Shown here: piece after piece, positions 13,494 to 27,900 of the stretch
How the letters are laid out: every line of letters begins with the position of its first letter
How positions within the stretch are numbered: the stretch's first letter is position 1
NCBI GenBank assembly: GCA_026413225.1
Contig: CM048554.1
Location: 48,455,963 to 48,519,962 of the forward strand
DNA: 64,000 bases
Reading direction: 5' to 3'
Origin: Otis tarda
Lineage: Eukaryota; Chordata; Aves; Otidiformes; Otididae
Translations under genes and position numbers: made by a program
Notes under the pieces: model-generated
Seen by the model: the letters and a program-made list of their open reading frames with translations, nothing else
The model's database searches: none
What the model was told of the DNA's origin: nothing

Positions 13494-16400
13494 CCCAAGG
13501 TTTTTTTGCTCCGTCTAAAATCCTCCCGATTACTTCACAAGTTTCTTAGCCAGTATCTCATTGATTACTGCTGCTGCAACTCCTCCTAAACAGATAAAGT
13601 ATTTCAAGTGCTCCAGAGAAAACTATGTCCCTTCTCTGCGCTGACGTGTGTAGAAATGCCTCTCATACTTTCTGGATCTAGCTTATCTTTCCCAAGGGCT
13701 GAGGCATGACAATCCTTCGCTATTCTTTTCCCTAGTATTCAGGACAGTGCTTCTGCCTTTCTCAAAGGGTGAGGGAGGTCAGGATCTTCCCCCATGCATT
13801 TTGCTGAAGTTACAGTATTTCAGACAGGTTATTAATGTTACATTTATTAATTGTTTTGGAACATATTTTTACTGCCTTATAATATTTATGGACTTTATTG
13901 TGAATCATCTAACTACTCCCTTTAGGCATACATCCTTTGAAGTAAGGGGTACAATGTAAATGCCTGAAATCTCAGGAGCTGCTAGGGTTTAGGATGCATA
14001 TGATGATGATCAGTATTTCCTTCAGGAACTTCATGCTTCTGGGATACTCTTAACACTGAACTCTCGCATCCCCCGGACAACCAAAACTCCCAGGGGATCT
14101 AGGGAAGTTACACTCCAGCCAAGTCCACTTATTCCCACAGTTCGCTTTCCACACCTCATTAAAAAAGTGATCTAGGATTTCTCTTAAAAGCTTCAGCAGC
14201 CCTGCACATTAAGAAGAAACCTTTCAGAAACAAACCAGCATACACTGTTAAGTGCATACAGTACTCTGAGAGGGAATATATGACAATAAGGAAATACTTC
14301 TGTGCAAAAACCAAAACAGAAAAATATTTTTAAAAAGTAATGCAATACAAATGAGACGAGTAGCTTTGCCTGACTCCAAACAAGGTTCCAGGGCCTTCAA
14401 GGATTCATCTGTGCTTACAAGTTCTGCTACTTTAATTATGCTAACACAAAGCAGCATAATGCGTTTCTGGCATAGAAGCAATTATACTGGTATGGCTTAG
14501 CCCAGTTACACACAGCAAAACAGGGTATACTAGCACACATTTTTTTATAGCTCTGTATGCAGAGTGCAGTTTTTACTGGCAATATATACATCAACAGAAA
14601 ATACATATTCTTGTTAATAAAACCTCAGTGTCAACTAGGTATAAGTCACCTTTACTTGAACCTGCTTGTTTCACTATCACTTCCCCCAGGACTTTTATTT
14701 CTGGATCTTTTTATCACAAACCTTCTTTGCCTTCCCTCCTGTGCTTCTGTGTGTGGTTCCACAGCTTCCACATGCCTTTCCAGGTTTGATTCCTGGCTGG
14801 ATTCCTCCGAATCCTCCTGCAACACTTTCAGATCAAACTGATGGGTTTGATGATCTAAATACCAGTTTCCCTTCCAACAGTGGCTTCCTCTTCTTTTCCA
14901 GAAGATGGGTTAACAAACCAGCTGCAGCAGAAGACCAACACAAGCCAAGTTATTCCAGCAGGACGAGTGGGTGTTTAGCAATACTGTTACCTGCTTATTC
15001 CTGCATTTTCCTTTAGGAAGATAGGGAATGAATACAATTTGAGAGAGGTATAATTTTTGTTCTTACCATCAGAGTGCCTCACCAGCCTATTTTCTATTGC
15101 AAAGAGGTTTCCCTAAGTACAGACCTTATTTTTCCCCACACAATTTCTGTCTGAGGCTCTGGCACATTTAGATTTATCCGATATTTTAATTAGAAATTAA
15201 TGGCCACACCACAAAACTGGATAAAGTACCTACATGTGTACACCTATCTTCTCTGCTGCTTCTCTAGTAGGAGCAACATAATTACTCCCAACCACAGGAG
15301 ATCACTACTGGAACATCTCCTCTGCGCTTCCTGAACAGCGTCACCACCCCCTCAGCCCCCGTACACACATGAACACGTCCTTCTCTGAGGCAATCACAAG
15401 CTGGAGGCAAAAAGGAAGAGAATTTTCCATCTGAAGTGAAGACTGCCGTCACCTCTGAGTGTATGTCTTCATTCCACAGTTGGCACTAGTGGTTTGAAGT
15501 GAGGTCTGAGCACCCAGGCTCGCCTACTAAAAATGAGTATGAAGAACTGTCTGTTTATGTTACTACAGTCTGACTGTGCAGGGAGATCTCCTGCAACTCT
15601 TTGGACTGGCAAACTTGAGGATTATTTCTCCGCTGGTTGTGTCAGCTGCAGGAGCAGCTGGATTTTCAGAGAGGAGGTGCGAGAAGGGTATTGGGGAGCT
15701 GCCTGCACTTCACTGATGTCCTCCCTGCAGATGAGGTAGGTACCAGGCTGCTGTACATCACTCAGGGAACTAATCTGCAACTCCAGGCAAGAAAACTCAC
15801 TTTTACATGAAAGACTTTCAAGCTTTTATCTCTGGGAGCTCGTGAAACAAAGGGCTGCACAGTGCTGAGCACAGCGGGATTTTGATCCCCAATTACTTCA
15901 CGCCTCTCATTTAAACAACCTAGCGACAAACCAAGGAAAGAACCTAACTGGCATGACTATTAAAGAAAAAAAAGCCAAGATTCAAAATCTGACTGCCTTC
16001 ATATTTACTCGACTCGAGTGAGAACAGACAGACTGCAAAACACACAGTGGTAGGAGCAGGAAACTGAAGCCCTATATTGACTCAAACATTAGCCCGAATC
16101 CTGCGATGACCTAGATCACAAAGATTAAAAGCACAATCCCTGAACTAATGAGGTAGGTAAGTGGCTAGGACTTAATGATGGTGTGATACTTGGGTTACAG
16201 TTTGTGTACATATTGCAATAAAGACAAACTCTTTGGCTAACTGATGAATTTATTTTTCCCCCTTGTTTCAGCCTGTCTGGAACCAGCACTTACACTCTTG
16301 TAGCATCTTGATCTTGCCAACAATTCTGAGAGGGACGCTAAATGCTAGTAGTGTCAGAAATGTAGTAGTACAGAAATGGCTTAACTTTCTCCCATTTACA

Positions 16401-19400
16401 CTGTAAGCTGTTTAACTAGGGCAGGGACAACTTAATTTTATGGATTTGCATGCTGGATTCAAACCACAGCTCCTCTATTTCACTGGGACCATTAGCTGCT
16501 GCTATAAAAAAAAAAAGTAAAATAAAAAATCATACAGGCATGTGCAGTGAGAAAGTCTAATGGTTACTGAAAAAACCCACACATAGAAAAGGCAGTAGTC
16601 CAATGATAAGTGACATCTAGTACAGTTATGTGACAGTGACAGAGATAGCAAACAAGGCACTAACAGCACTTGTTATCGAAGGAACAATTACAGCACTAGC
16701 AGTTGTGGGTGAATGTGAAATCGCTGTAGAAAAGCCTGTACCTCTACCTTGCCTTGCTACTTTGATAGCAAAGGCAAACAAGACACTGAGCTACTAAACT
16801 GTTGCATAAAGAAGGAAGATGATACAAGCAAGTCAGGCATTGTTGCAAGTCACTTCAAAATTCAGATAGCCCCAAAATACACCACATTTTCTAAACTTGG
16901 CAAGCGTGAGCAGATAGAGCTTGTGGCAATGATTTTGTGAGGTATTCAGATATCACAGTGATGGCTGCCACAGACATACGCATGCTTAGAAAATATTTCA
17001 TAGATGGTTGCCACTGTGAAACTTTTTCAATTTTCAGATGAATGGGACTACACTGCAAGGGACATCATGCAGTGGGACAGACTGCTTGTCAAAAATAGAG
17101 ACCATTAAAGGACAAGGAAAGGGGATGGTGGGTTTTTTAACTTTTGTTTAGGAAGAATATGGAATATGATGCATTACAGTAGGGCTGTCCAACCCTTGGG
17201 AGACAGGATGGCAGTTTTGGAGCACTTCTGTGGGCCAGCTCTGACTCCTCCTGAGACCTGTGAGGACAGAAGCTGGCAGGGCTCAGGGTCCATCCACGCA
17301 CAGGGATGGACCTAGGGGGCCTTGGGCAACAGCTTCATGGTTGGATATCCCTGTATTACTAACTGCATCTCTTCTAACTCTTCTTATAGACTAAAGACTT
17401 GGAGGATCCCTCTAAACACTGCGGGAAGGTACATCATCCTAGGCATTAATATGCCTGCTGGCCTTTTACCTACTGGTGTTTTGTAATCAAAGGAGTGAAG
17501 ACTGCAATTAGTCGCTCATCTTTCAAGCATTTATTTTGAAGAAGGTAACACTCCCAGCTACAACTGAAATGATTAAGACAGCAGAAACTGCAGAGCAGAT
17601 GAGTAAATAATAACCATCTGACTCATTTCCTAACTCAGAGATGTCTGGAAACAGAAATTAGCAAGTCACAGAGGAAAAGGCTTAATCTTTCAGCAATTTC
17701 ACCTTTTTGTTTTATTGTACATGAAGAAATAAAAGTCTGCAGTGAATGGGCCTTGCAACAGTGTCTTGCTAAGGCGATTTAGGGAGGAACCTCCACTTGG
17801 TAATATTTACAGACATACCATGCCTTAAGGCATAGTGCACGGCCAGGGGGTCTGCAATGCACCTTCATGAGCCGTTTTTACCATGGGGCTCTCTATTTCT
17901 GGGCCCTTCTTGCTCTCCAGCTGCAGGTCGACAGTAATTCGGGTTGGTATTTACGATAATGGTCAGATGGCTCAGGACTGATTTTAAAACAAAATGTCCT
18001 TGATGGAAGGAAGGCTGAGCTTTGATGAGTAGCTAGAGTCTGAATCAGAAGAAACCACAAACTAAGAGAACTCTGCTTATTTTCATGAGTGAGCTTACTG
18101 CCCAAAGGTAGCTGGTCTCTACCAGCCACTGCTGACAACAGCCTGCTTTTTGTTGATTGACAACTGGATCTCAAGGACACAGGAACTAAATCCACCACTC
18201 TTTGCAAATCCTACCTATCCATTAAGCTGCAAAGAAGCCTAATTTTGAGGGTTTAAGTAGCACATAAGTGCTATATAGGGTTTGTGCTCATCCCTGAGCA
18301 AGGGAAATTTTATTAGAATATTTCACATAACCTGGCATTCTGCAGGAAAGCCTTACCTTGGATGTACCCACAGATATTCATTACAAGAGTAAATACATGA
18401 CACAGAAACGATTGACCTCACCTTGACAACTTGCTATCTGGATTTAGAGGTTAAGAGGCAAAATGTTAAGGCAGATATGAAAACTACTTCATCTGAATGT
18501 AATTTGAATGTGCAACAGAATGTCACTGTAGTCCCAAGTCATCCAAATAAACGACTGCTCAGAAATGAGACTCAGGGAACATTATGCAGAGTTTCAAATA
18601 AAGGAATATAAAAATTGGAGACAGCCTACATTATTATAAAGGCTGGTCCAGTGAAAGACCCAAAGAGTCTGAGCTTTTAGAAAGTTCAGCCAATGATGAT
18701 CCCCTGTCTAAATCCATTGGACCCCATAAATCACTCAGCCACAGTGGACTTGAACACCCACAGCAGAGAAGCCTAGGTAAAAGGAGGACATATTTAAGAA
18801 TACAAAAAATAAATAACAGTCCTGAGTAGCAGAAGATAACTTCCAAATCCATGAATCAGTTGCTTCTTTCTTATGCTTACATAGTACTCATTTGTTCTGA
18901 AGAGTTCATTAAAAACAGCATCCTTTCAAATTTGAGTAGAACAAACCGTAACAAAACCATAACTAAAATATATGGTCTATCTACAATTTGGCAATTATCA
19001 AGTGTGCTACTTTGAATTAATACAATTATTAGCAAAGGTCTTGCAAACATTTTGGATGCTCCAGTAATTCAAAACAGGCATGATTCATATTTGCTTGTAT
19101 TTGCAGTAGAAACAAAGACTTGTTGGCATCCTGCTGGCCTCCATGATAGTGCTTTAGAGCTGCTCACCTGCCCCAGCAACCTCACAGGTGGGCTGAGGTG
19201 CAGTGCCTGTACAAGCTTTAGCCTCCCCAGCTGCCCCACCAGTCCCAGCACAAGCAGCAATGGGAGGCTTCCTGCCCTCATGTCCTCACCCTCTGGCTTC
19301 AGAATTGAAACCTGCTTTTTATCTTTCTATATTGTCCCAAACTGGCCATCCTGTTGGCTTTTCCTCTCTTCTGCTGCCACAGGCTGTCTTCCCATCCCCA

Positions 19401-22400
19401 TTACCCAGCTGCTTTCCACCCATTTTTCAGTTACAACCAGTCAAACCCAGGAGAAAGCACCACAAAAAAGAGAATTTTTAGCTCAAATGTGACATGAGCT
19501 GAACAACCTAGACCACATCTTTGTCTGGTATATCATCTTTTCCTTTGCCTTCATCTCATAATGATTCTAGTGGGCCTCTCATACAATCATGTCCACATTT
19601 GTCCTAACTATATTGCTTCTCACCTGGTTTTCTGATGAAATTCCTGGTTGCCATTAGCATGACTGTGCATACACAGCCTGCTCAATGCAAGCACCATAGC
19701 CTTTCACCCAAGGTGACACAGTCACCTTTCTCTCTCCCTTTCTACTGCATCTTTTAGAGGTGGAAAATTTAACTTTATTTAACTCCAAACATTTGAGCCT
19801 CTTAAGCATCAATGACTCATCATCCCCTGCTCACTGAGAGGCTGCAAGAATGCAACTTCAGGCCATCTATCAACTGCCTCTCTCCGCTGACTGTAGAGGG
19901 AGCATAGATCCCTAATTCAGACACCTTACTTATGTGCCCAAGATTAGTTTGCATGAATCCATGCAGTCATGTGTGTTAATCCATATGAGTATGGGGGTCT
20001 GATACATATATCTTATTTGGAGTAGTCACTGTGTTTCTGTGGGCTTATCCAGCATCCAGGGGAATGGGCCTGGAGCTGTTCTGGAATATAGATAAAAACA
20101 ACCATGTGCAGTTGTATGGCTGGTATAGAAGTGCAGATTCTCAAGCCCTTGTAGAAAACCTGCCCCAGGCAAGGGGTCCTTGGCAGCCTCAGGCAAGTTC
20201 TGCATCTCAGAAGCCCACTGTTGGATGCAGGCTCCATGAAAAACAAATATGCCAGGTCTTTAAAATGGGACAGTTTGGATCCTAAATTCTACCTGAGCCA
20301 ACACACAAGTGAGCACTCAATTAGGAGTGTTTTCTACATGCCATTATCAATAGTGAGATTTCAGCATTCAACATTATGGAACACTACAGGTAGGTACCCA
20401 ACACTATGGGTAGGTACCTTCTTCTGTATTTCACCTGGGCCCTGGAATCACATCTGGTTTTTTTTCCTGTACAGTTATTGTACACTAAGACAGTGAGCAC
20501 AGCCCAAGGATTTTGTTCTGTTTGTTTAAAATCTGCTTGCAGACATGAGATTTTGAAATTCATACTTATTTTCAAACTGCTAAAGCAACACTCTGGGATG
20601 ACATATCACAAAAGCAAGGCCAACTGCTTTCCAGAAGAAGATATATAATGAAATAAAATTAATTTCAGAGAAAAATGGGCCACAGTAAAAGCAAAATGAA
20701 AATAGTGGAAGGTGATAAGCATAAGCAATCAAAAAACAAGCAAAAAAATATGTACAAGAGCTCGCACCACTCTTTCAGTCCATAAAAATACTCAAATAAG
20801 GGCAGTAGTATTCAGTGGAAACTACACAACAGCACCATTGTACAGCTGCTTTATTCTTCTCTTATAAAAGTGGATCTAATATTAAACACTGCAGCTCCTT
20901 GTTAGAACATGAGGAACTAATGCTTGCCACACACTATGAATCATGGTGAGTTTCTATCTGCATTTAAATTTTCTGGACTTTGAACAAACTGACCTAACAG
21001 CTAAAAATACAACCCAGTTCCCATTTCTAAAATCCCATTTCTGCCCATCTTAGCAGTTCATAGCCAGTGATGGTTTGCTGTGAAGGTACCAGAGATATGA
21101 TGCAAGCTCTTACTGATTGGTGTGGATTGGTATTCAAGCAGACAGTTTCTCTGAGCTATAAGTTCTTAACTTCTGTGTTGCCCACACATGATGACAAGGA
21201 TCTAAAAGTTAATTACCTTGCAATTTTCCTTGCTTAAAAATATTTTATAAGACTGACTTTTGGCTCTTGTTGTAAGACTGTGGGAACATTACTACTGTGT
21301 TTGGTTCTGAATGGCACTGGTAGTAGTAAGGAGCAAAAGATGTATCTTCTCACTGGCCATAGAGATAAACCAGGAAACAGAAAAAAAGGGGTGGATTTTA
21401 ACATCAAAATTACCACATATATTACAGCTTCTATGAAAATATGAAGATCCACACTGTCCACTCTGACTTAACAAAAGTATCATTCAAAATAAACTGATAA
21501 TTATGAATAAGTGGCTGCATCAAATTTTGCATAGGTGGCTGTATAACACTATGGAGACAAGGCTGATTAGACTTGAAGATGTTTCTATGGAACATGTAGA
21601 CCAAGCCCAAGACCAAGTACAACAGGGAACTGAGGTTTTCTGTCCTGCATAAAGCATCCATATTCCATAACTCAATTTGGAATTGGGAATGGTAATGATT
21701 CTCATGTAGTCATGTAACTACATAATTTAGAAACTTCACCAGATACTGCTAGTCTCACAACACATTTGGCCATGCTGTATAGTGGAAATAATGCAATTCC
21801 GTAAACGAAGGTTATTTGTGGTATCCAGCATATGTATCTTTCTAAATCAGCTCCATTTATTTAAAATAACTAGCAGGTCTGACCTAAAAGCACACATTCC
21901 TTGAAAGCAAAACAAGTCTTCTCTTCAGAGGTGTGGTGGCTCTTTACTTGTGTGAAAGGTATAATCCCATTTAGCTGGCAATTTCATGTAGACAAGAAGC
22001 ATGTACAATTATATTTTTACAATTCTTTGACCATGAGAACAAAAAAGCCTTACTAGCTCATTAAAAACAAATCACGCTAGAGAAGATTTCTGTAAAAATC
22101 ATGGTGATAATAAAATTGTGTTTATTATAAATTGAACACTTTACCTGATAAATAAGAGTCACAGGAATTTGTAACGAGTGAAAGAGCTCCAATGGTAAAT
22201 TTGAAAAACCTATTTGTTAACTGATAGATTAAATTAACTAATTACTAATGTAAATAAAGCAGCAAGCTTTGCAAGTTTATTTTTCAAACAAAACTTTTTT
22301 TTTCCCATACAAGATCCATTGCGGGTATGTCATGCTCATTTTCTTCTATCCTCAGACCAGAAACAGCACTACAGGAAAGTAGCCAAATTATGACCCACCA

Positions 22401-22719
22401 TTAGTAATTCCTTTTCATTTTGAAATCCATGACCCTATGCCATCCTGGAGCAGAGAGTTATTGTGCTCCAGAGAGTGGGTGACCCAATCTGGGACTGCCC
22501 CTGAAAGTCAGGGTATCCTTACAGCTGAGAAGTCAGTATCTTTTGGGTACACAGTAAAGATTATCCACATCTGACTAATGACCTCTCCTGGGCCCCATGG
22601 AAGAGTTTGAGGGGTAGACAAGGAGTGTTACAGAAGCTGGAAGAGCTGGCAGCTGCCCCTTATGTGACCCTGGAGATGCAAGGGAGCCATGGGGGCAGAT
22701 CCTGTGCAAGCTGAGGGAC
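13494..22719. other. Non-coding intergenic sequence
   Basis: AT-rich DNA with stops in every frame over most of its length. A GC-richer island near 17.17-17.35 kb reads like part of an old interspersed repeat, but I cannot assign it to a family. A 12-bp palindrome, TGCCTTAAGGCA, lies at 17821-17832. The longest plus-strand open frame (19052-19492) starts with TTG rather than ATG and has a Ser/Pro/Thr-rich chance-like composition. No exon is supported. Confidence 0.55.
20381..20420. repeat. 20-bp tandem duplication, two copies
   Basis: Two adjacent 20-base units, ACACTACAGGTAGGTACCCA and ACACTATGGGTAGGTACCTT, differ at four positions. Each contains a GGTAGGTACC core. It looks like a local replication-slippage duplication. 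Confidence 0.85.
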
Positions 22720-22839
22720 AGGACCCATGGAGCTCCTTGGCTCAAGGGCAGTCATGGTGGCCTGGTCTTTCACACTTGAAGGACCATGGAGTTCATTGGT
22801 TCAAGAGAGGTCATAGTGGCTAGAGCTGGGCATGAGTGA
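22720..22839. repeat. Imperfect 60-bp tandem duplication
   Basis: A unit starting AGGACCCATGGAGCTCCTTG at 22720 is followed 60 bases later (22780) by a diverged copy starting AGGACCATGGAGTTCATTGG. Both continue with a CAAG then GTCATGGTGG / GTCATAGTGG segment. The second copy fades by about 22839. It sits in a GC-richer block, roughly 22.44-23.40 kb, that I cannot assign to a known repeat family. Confidence 0.75.
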
Positions 22840-24965
22840 AGTGTAGCTTAGGCCAGGGTTGAGTCCTGTGAGGCTGACTGCGGCATCGAAGGCCAGCTCT
22901 GCCCCAGCCAGTCTCCCAGGCTGCCACCTCCAGCCTCACACTGACTGATGTGCTAGTATGTAAAATGGCGGTCACATTATTACTCCCAGAGAAATCTGAT
23001 GGCAGCTTTGCCTGTTTTCTTAAGGAAATGTGACTTATGCAATCACACCGTCTGTTAGTATGTCCGTCAGATGTACCCCTACAACAAATCCTGAGTCTGT
23101 TGGCCAATTTTAACCACATCTGACAGAAAGGCAGGGGTCTTAAAGATAAAAGCTCTTCCAAATGTCATGCAAATCAGTACGTGGGTTGTGGTGGGGAGAC
23201 CACAGCAGTTACTCCATCATGAGAAGAGATCAGTATGAGGGCTCAACAGTCATGGGGTTTTTGGCCGGTTAACGTGCAGCAGACCTCAGAGCCAGCCATG
23301 GCACTGTCTGCATCCTGCCCACAAGAGCACTGGGGCACCGAGGAGGCCGTAAGGACTCACAGAGTGATTAGTAAGGTTCTGTAGGACATTGGACACCTGT
23401 CATAGGAAACGAGGCTCCATTAGTTCTGCTGCACAGCTTGTTGTTCCTTTCTTTAAATTAACCTACAGAAGAAAGATTCTTGTTAAAGGTCACAACAAAG
23501 ATGAAGTTTGCAATAAAGTGTTGTCAAGAAGCCAATACTTTAATGTCTGACATTATAGCATGACAACATTATACTACTCTAAAATAACTCCTGATGCTCA
23601 CATAATCTGTAGATTACAATTCTGAAGCTCTCGTTAAAAAAAAAAAATCATACTGCCTTATTGTTATTTGGAATTTTATGTTGAACTAGACCTTTAATAG
23701 GCCTCTAAGTCACATGCAGCAATGAATGAAAACTGAAGAGTGTAAGTAGTTTTGCAGTGTTTTCTCTTGTGAAGATGAACAAGCATCTTAGGAAGCCATT
23801 AATCCTTAGCACTGAAGGGAGCAGTAAGAGGAATCTGGTGGGCATACTAGTACCAGTTTGCAGTCAGTTGACAATGTCATCTTCTAACTCTGAAAGCACC
23901 ATAATGTGTATCTCCTTGCCTTCCAAATCCCCATCAGCATCTTCTGCAGAGAACTACCCTAATCACCAGGAAAGCAGCATACCTTATGGTACCAACCACA
24001 GGAGGAGGTGGCCTGTGTGCTTCGGAAAGCCCAGGCTCACCAATTCCTGCCAGACTGGTTAAGGCTGAAGGGAGACGGAAAGTTTCAGAATCTGGATGGC
24101 AACCATGAGAATAGCATGCTGCTTCTTTTAACCATTTGCTAACTAGAATTGGGAATATACAGTTTATTTTCTGTAGAAGAAGATATTGGGACTAATATTA
24201 CTTTGTTCAGTTCTGTTTATAAAGAAGGAAAAAAGTCCTGTGTCTTTGAATTGAAAAGGAATCAAGCAGCAGGACAGACAGGCTTTGCTCACAAATCCAA
24301 TCCCCTTTATAGCTAGCAGTCTTTCTAAAGGTCCTCTTATTAAAAAAAAAAAACAAACCAACATTGTCAGACTATTGGTACTTTGGTGGCTGGGGCCACC
24401 ACTTCTTACAGCCCTGTCTCAGTTTCTCTGTTTTTTTCTGCCCTTCGTCCCACAAACCTTTACCAAATAGCACTCAGTAAAACCTCTTTACCTGCATATG
24501 CCTGTGCATTGGAAAATGGCTTCCTACTGTTTCAGTTATCTGATCCATAAAAGGTCCCTTTTCTTACCAAATTATTACAAGTTACCTAAACTTATTAAAG
24601 CTACTTACTCCTCTGAAGGCGTAATTAATGTTTAGACACAGTAAAATAATAGCAGCATGCAATCTGATTAAAGACACTCAGCGTGATATGACCTACAAAA
24701 GTAATACAAAGAATTTAAACTCTGGTCTGCAGAACTAAAAGCAACACTAAATCATATAGTGCTACAATTCCTACAGTGACAGATTGTTTGCAGTTAAAAG
24801 GGATCAGCAGTCAGTGAAAACAGCAAAATGTAATACAATAAATATGGGGGGGTGGGGAGGAAGGAGAAGTAGAAAAAAAGAAACTTATTAAGAAAAGACT
24901 GAAGAAATTGCCAGATCTTCAACTAATGTAAATCAGTATCTCTACAGTGAAGGTGATGAACTTAT

Positions 24966-24989
24966 TTAATGTAATGTAATGTAATGTAA
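24966..24989. repeat. Pentanucleotide microsatellite (TAATG)n
   Basis: TAATG is repeated in tandem just over four times without interruption, ending at a TAAG. Confidence 0.9.
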
Positions 24990-27900
24990 GCAAATGGCCC
25001 AAAACAATTACTAGAAATTAGGATGGTCATAAAAGAACAAAGAGGGAAAACAAATAAATTAATGAAGGCTAGTTTCACTTTGCAGTATCTAGCAAAATAA
25101 AAATACTTTAAATAACATGCTTATTATTACTTAGATGAACAGAACATTCTAATTTTCTAGTTATAAAACCAGTAGCCACACTCCTCCAAGTGCTGCTGGC
25201 AGTCTCCTCTTGTCATCTGTGCAGACTTCTAAGTTTCTTCAGACCCACCATACTACTCGTGGAAAGCATAAAGCAGCTGGGCTGTGGCACCCACTTTCTA
25301 AGGTGTGAGAAACAAAGAGCCAGTGCCTGGGAAGCATCCCTTCCTAAAGGGAGAACAGTCGGACAGAGGGAAGAAAAGCACATACAGGTTTTGCAGTTTG
25401 GGATAACACAGTGACTTGGCCATGGTGTAACTGCAGGCTGTGCAAACATATAATGCAAATGAGCGTGAGGTGATTTCCAAGTGTTTCAAAGATTAAGTAC
25501 ACTTCCATTCTGATGGATTAAACTTTTTTGTAACAAGTTCTTGGCATTAAGAAAACACTCCTAACCTCAAAACCAGGGCTCTGCTTGTGCATGGCATGCT
25601 GGGACTTGGGAAGGTCAGCCTGGGCCAGGCACTGCTCCAGTAACATTGTGATTGAGAAGGGAGAGTCCTACCATCCGGGAACAGGCCCTGCATTGTTTAA
25701 TTTACTTGTATAGTCATAGTCTCAGGTTCTCGATGATCTTCATGAATCCTTTTCTATAGCTCCAGCTTTGTAGATGTTTTGGTCTTTAGAAGTCAAAGGC
25801 CTGGTCAAGTCATACCCAGCACCTATATGGGATGATGGTCATGGTAAGCTACTTTTGTAGGCAGTATAGAGAGACAGGTGGTCTCCAGAGAGCAATTCAG
25901 CCCACCTGAGATATGACTTTCCACTACAGAGTGTGTAGCTCGCTCCACTGACTAGAGAAGCCTTGGTTAGCAGGCTTAACATTTAGGTGCTGCAGGTAGG
26001 TGCCTGCAGCTGGGTAGGATCAGGCTGTGGGTATGTCTCTGTGTGTCTGTGCAAAGCAGAGTTCATAGCCACGCAGACTTTGTACTGAAATCTAAAACAA
26101 GTGACTCTGCACTTAGCTCACAAAAGAAATACACAATCATGCACAGAATAATAAACTTCAACAGTATTTTTCAAGCCTTGGTTTCCACAGCATTATTTGG
26201 CAATATGTCAGACATTCTCTAGCATATATACAATCTTCTTGCATCTCACTGCTTCTCCTCAAAATCAAGGTTCCTTTCTTTGACGTTGTAGAGTCTCATA
26301 TTCAAATCACATCTCTTTTCTCCTGCTTCAGAACATTGCCTTTCTTTTCCATTCGAAGCCTTTGAAGGACTTCATAAATCTTCCCCTTTGTTCACTGTAA
26401 GTCCCTCTGGAACCACCATTCTCTGAATTTCTGTTCCCTCTTCCTGTTTGAGAACTTTCCACTTTATCTGGTACAGCCATTAAAGTTAATGGCTCTTCAT
26501 CTCTCTGTGACAAATATGTGGTATAGACCCAGTCAGCAAACCATCTGTTCCGCATTAAAAATACAACATTCATAATAACATTGTCCAAAATTCATAAGAT
26601 GTGTAGAACATGCTGGCCACCCCATATGCCTGGGATCAAATAGAGTTTAAATGTTGTTTAAAAGGGATGCCTTAGGAGTTTTTCTAAGACAGAGTGCAGG
26701 ACTGAGCGTACTTTAAACTCATGAAGAGCAGCTGACCAGCCAAGTCATTTAACACAGACATTTAAGTGAGACTTTGGTAACAACAACTTTGAAATTTCAC
26801 ACTTTTTTTTTTCCTACAAAAAAGGCTGTCAACGGTAATAATAAAACTGCAGAAACAAATGTGAGTTCTTGAAATCCCCACCGACCTGTTGGATAGGGCA
26901 AACAAACACTAAAGACATTTAAGTGAAATACATTTTTGTAGTCTTTAGTAATTACATGTATAGACAGTAGTGCATTCAACACTGGACTACAGTGAAGACA
27001 CTTTGTAAATAAAAAGCCAATAACTTATACATCCTCTGAAACCTCTGTGGTAAAAATTGCGGAAGGCAGAAAACAATTTTTGATCTAGGACATATATTCA
27101 GAGGTACGAATGGGTCATTTCCAACCACAGAAATCAAATATTTATATCAATTTGTCTACATTATTTTGGAAATGTAGTGAATATTAAGAGAAGTTGACGT
27201 AAGAAGTGAACCCATCTTCTATCCGTTAGAGCAATCTAGAAAAATAGTCCTATGCCTGCACTGAATAAAATTGGAAGACTTCTTTTAACTATACTCCCCT
27301 CTTTTTCTGAACACCTCAATCTGCACAGTGGAAAAGCAGGCATAGGTTTCACAGCACAACACCTGACACATGGCCCAGTATGGCCATGTTGACACAGACA
27401 GAATAAAAACATACTATACAAGAAATTCAGGGCACAGCAACAGTACTTAAAAAAACTCTCTTCTCAGTTAGCAAACTTACTAGTGATGCTTCTTAACAGC
27501 CATAAAAATCCAAGAGTCAGAGGAGTCATTCTGAGGCTAGAGACAAGCAACACAGTCTGTTCAACGAAGTCTATTTTTTGAAGTCTTACTGTTGAAATCG
27601 GTAACAGCATTGAGTATTTTGGGATCAGTGAAGATCCTGTTTTACCAAGGCTTACGTTGAAAGAACACCTAACATTTTTCTGCCTTATTTTTCGCATATT
27701 GTTTACCAAGTATCAGCTCAGGTGCATTGAGGCTATCTCATGATAGACACATGTTAAATGTCTTTAATCTACAAAGCAGTCCATGTCCAAACTCAATTAT
27801 GTTTTTCCTTGATTGCATTAATTTATCAGCCATGAAATGCTATCCTACTTCATCAATTTCTAAGCTGCTTCTAAGACATGCCCTCAGTGGTGGCTCCCCA

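Noticed and set aside
19052-19492. Plus-strand 146-codon open frame, the longest in the middle upstream region
   Set aside because: It starts with TTG, is rich in Ser, Pro and Thr with many Cys, and resembles no family. A chance opening is the simpler reading.
23757-24062. Plus-strand 101-codon open frame rich in Ser and Asn
   Set aside because: GTG start, no domain, no flanking exon signals.
26328-26588. Minus-strand 86-codon open frame with protein-like composition
   Set aside because: No family recognised and no supporting splice sites. Lengths like this are expected by chance in 64 kb.
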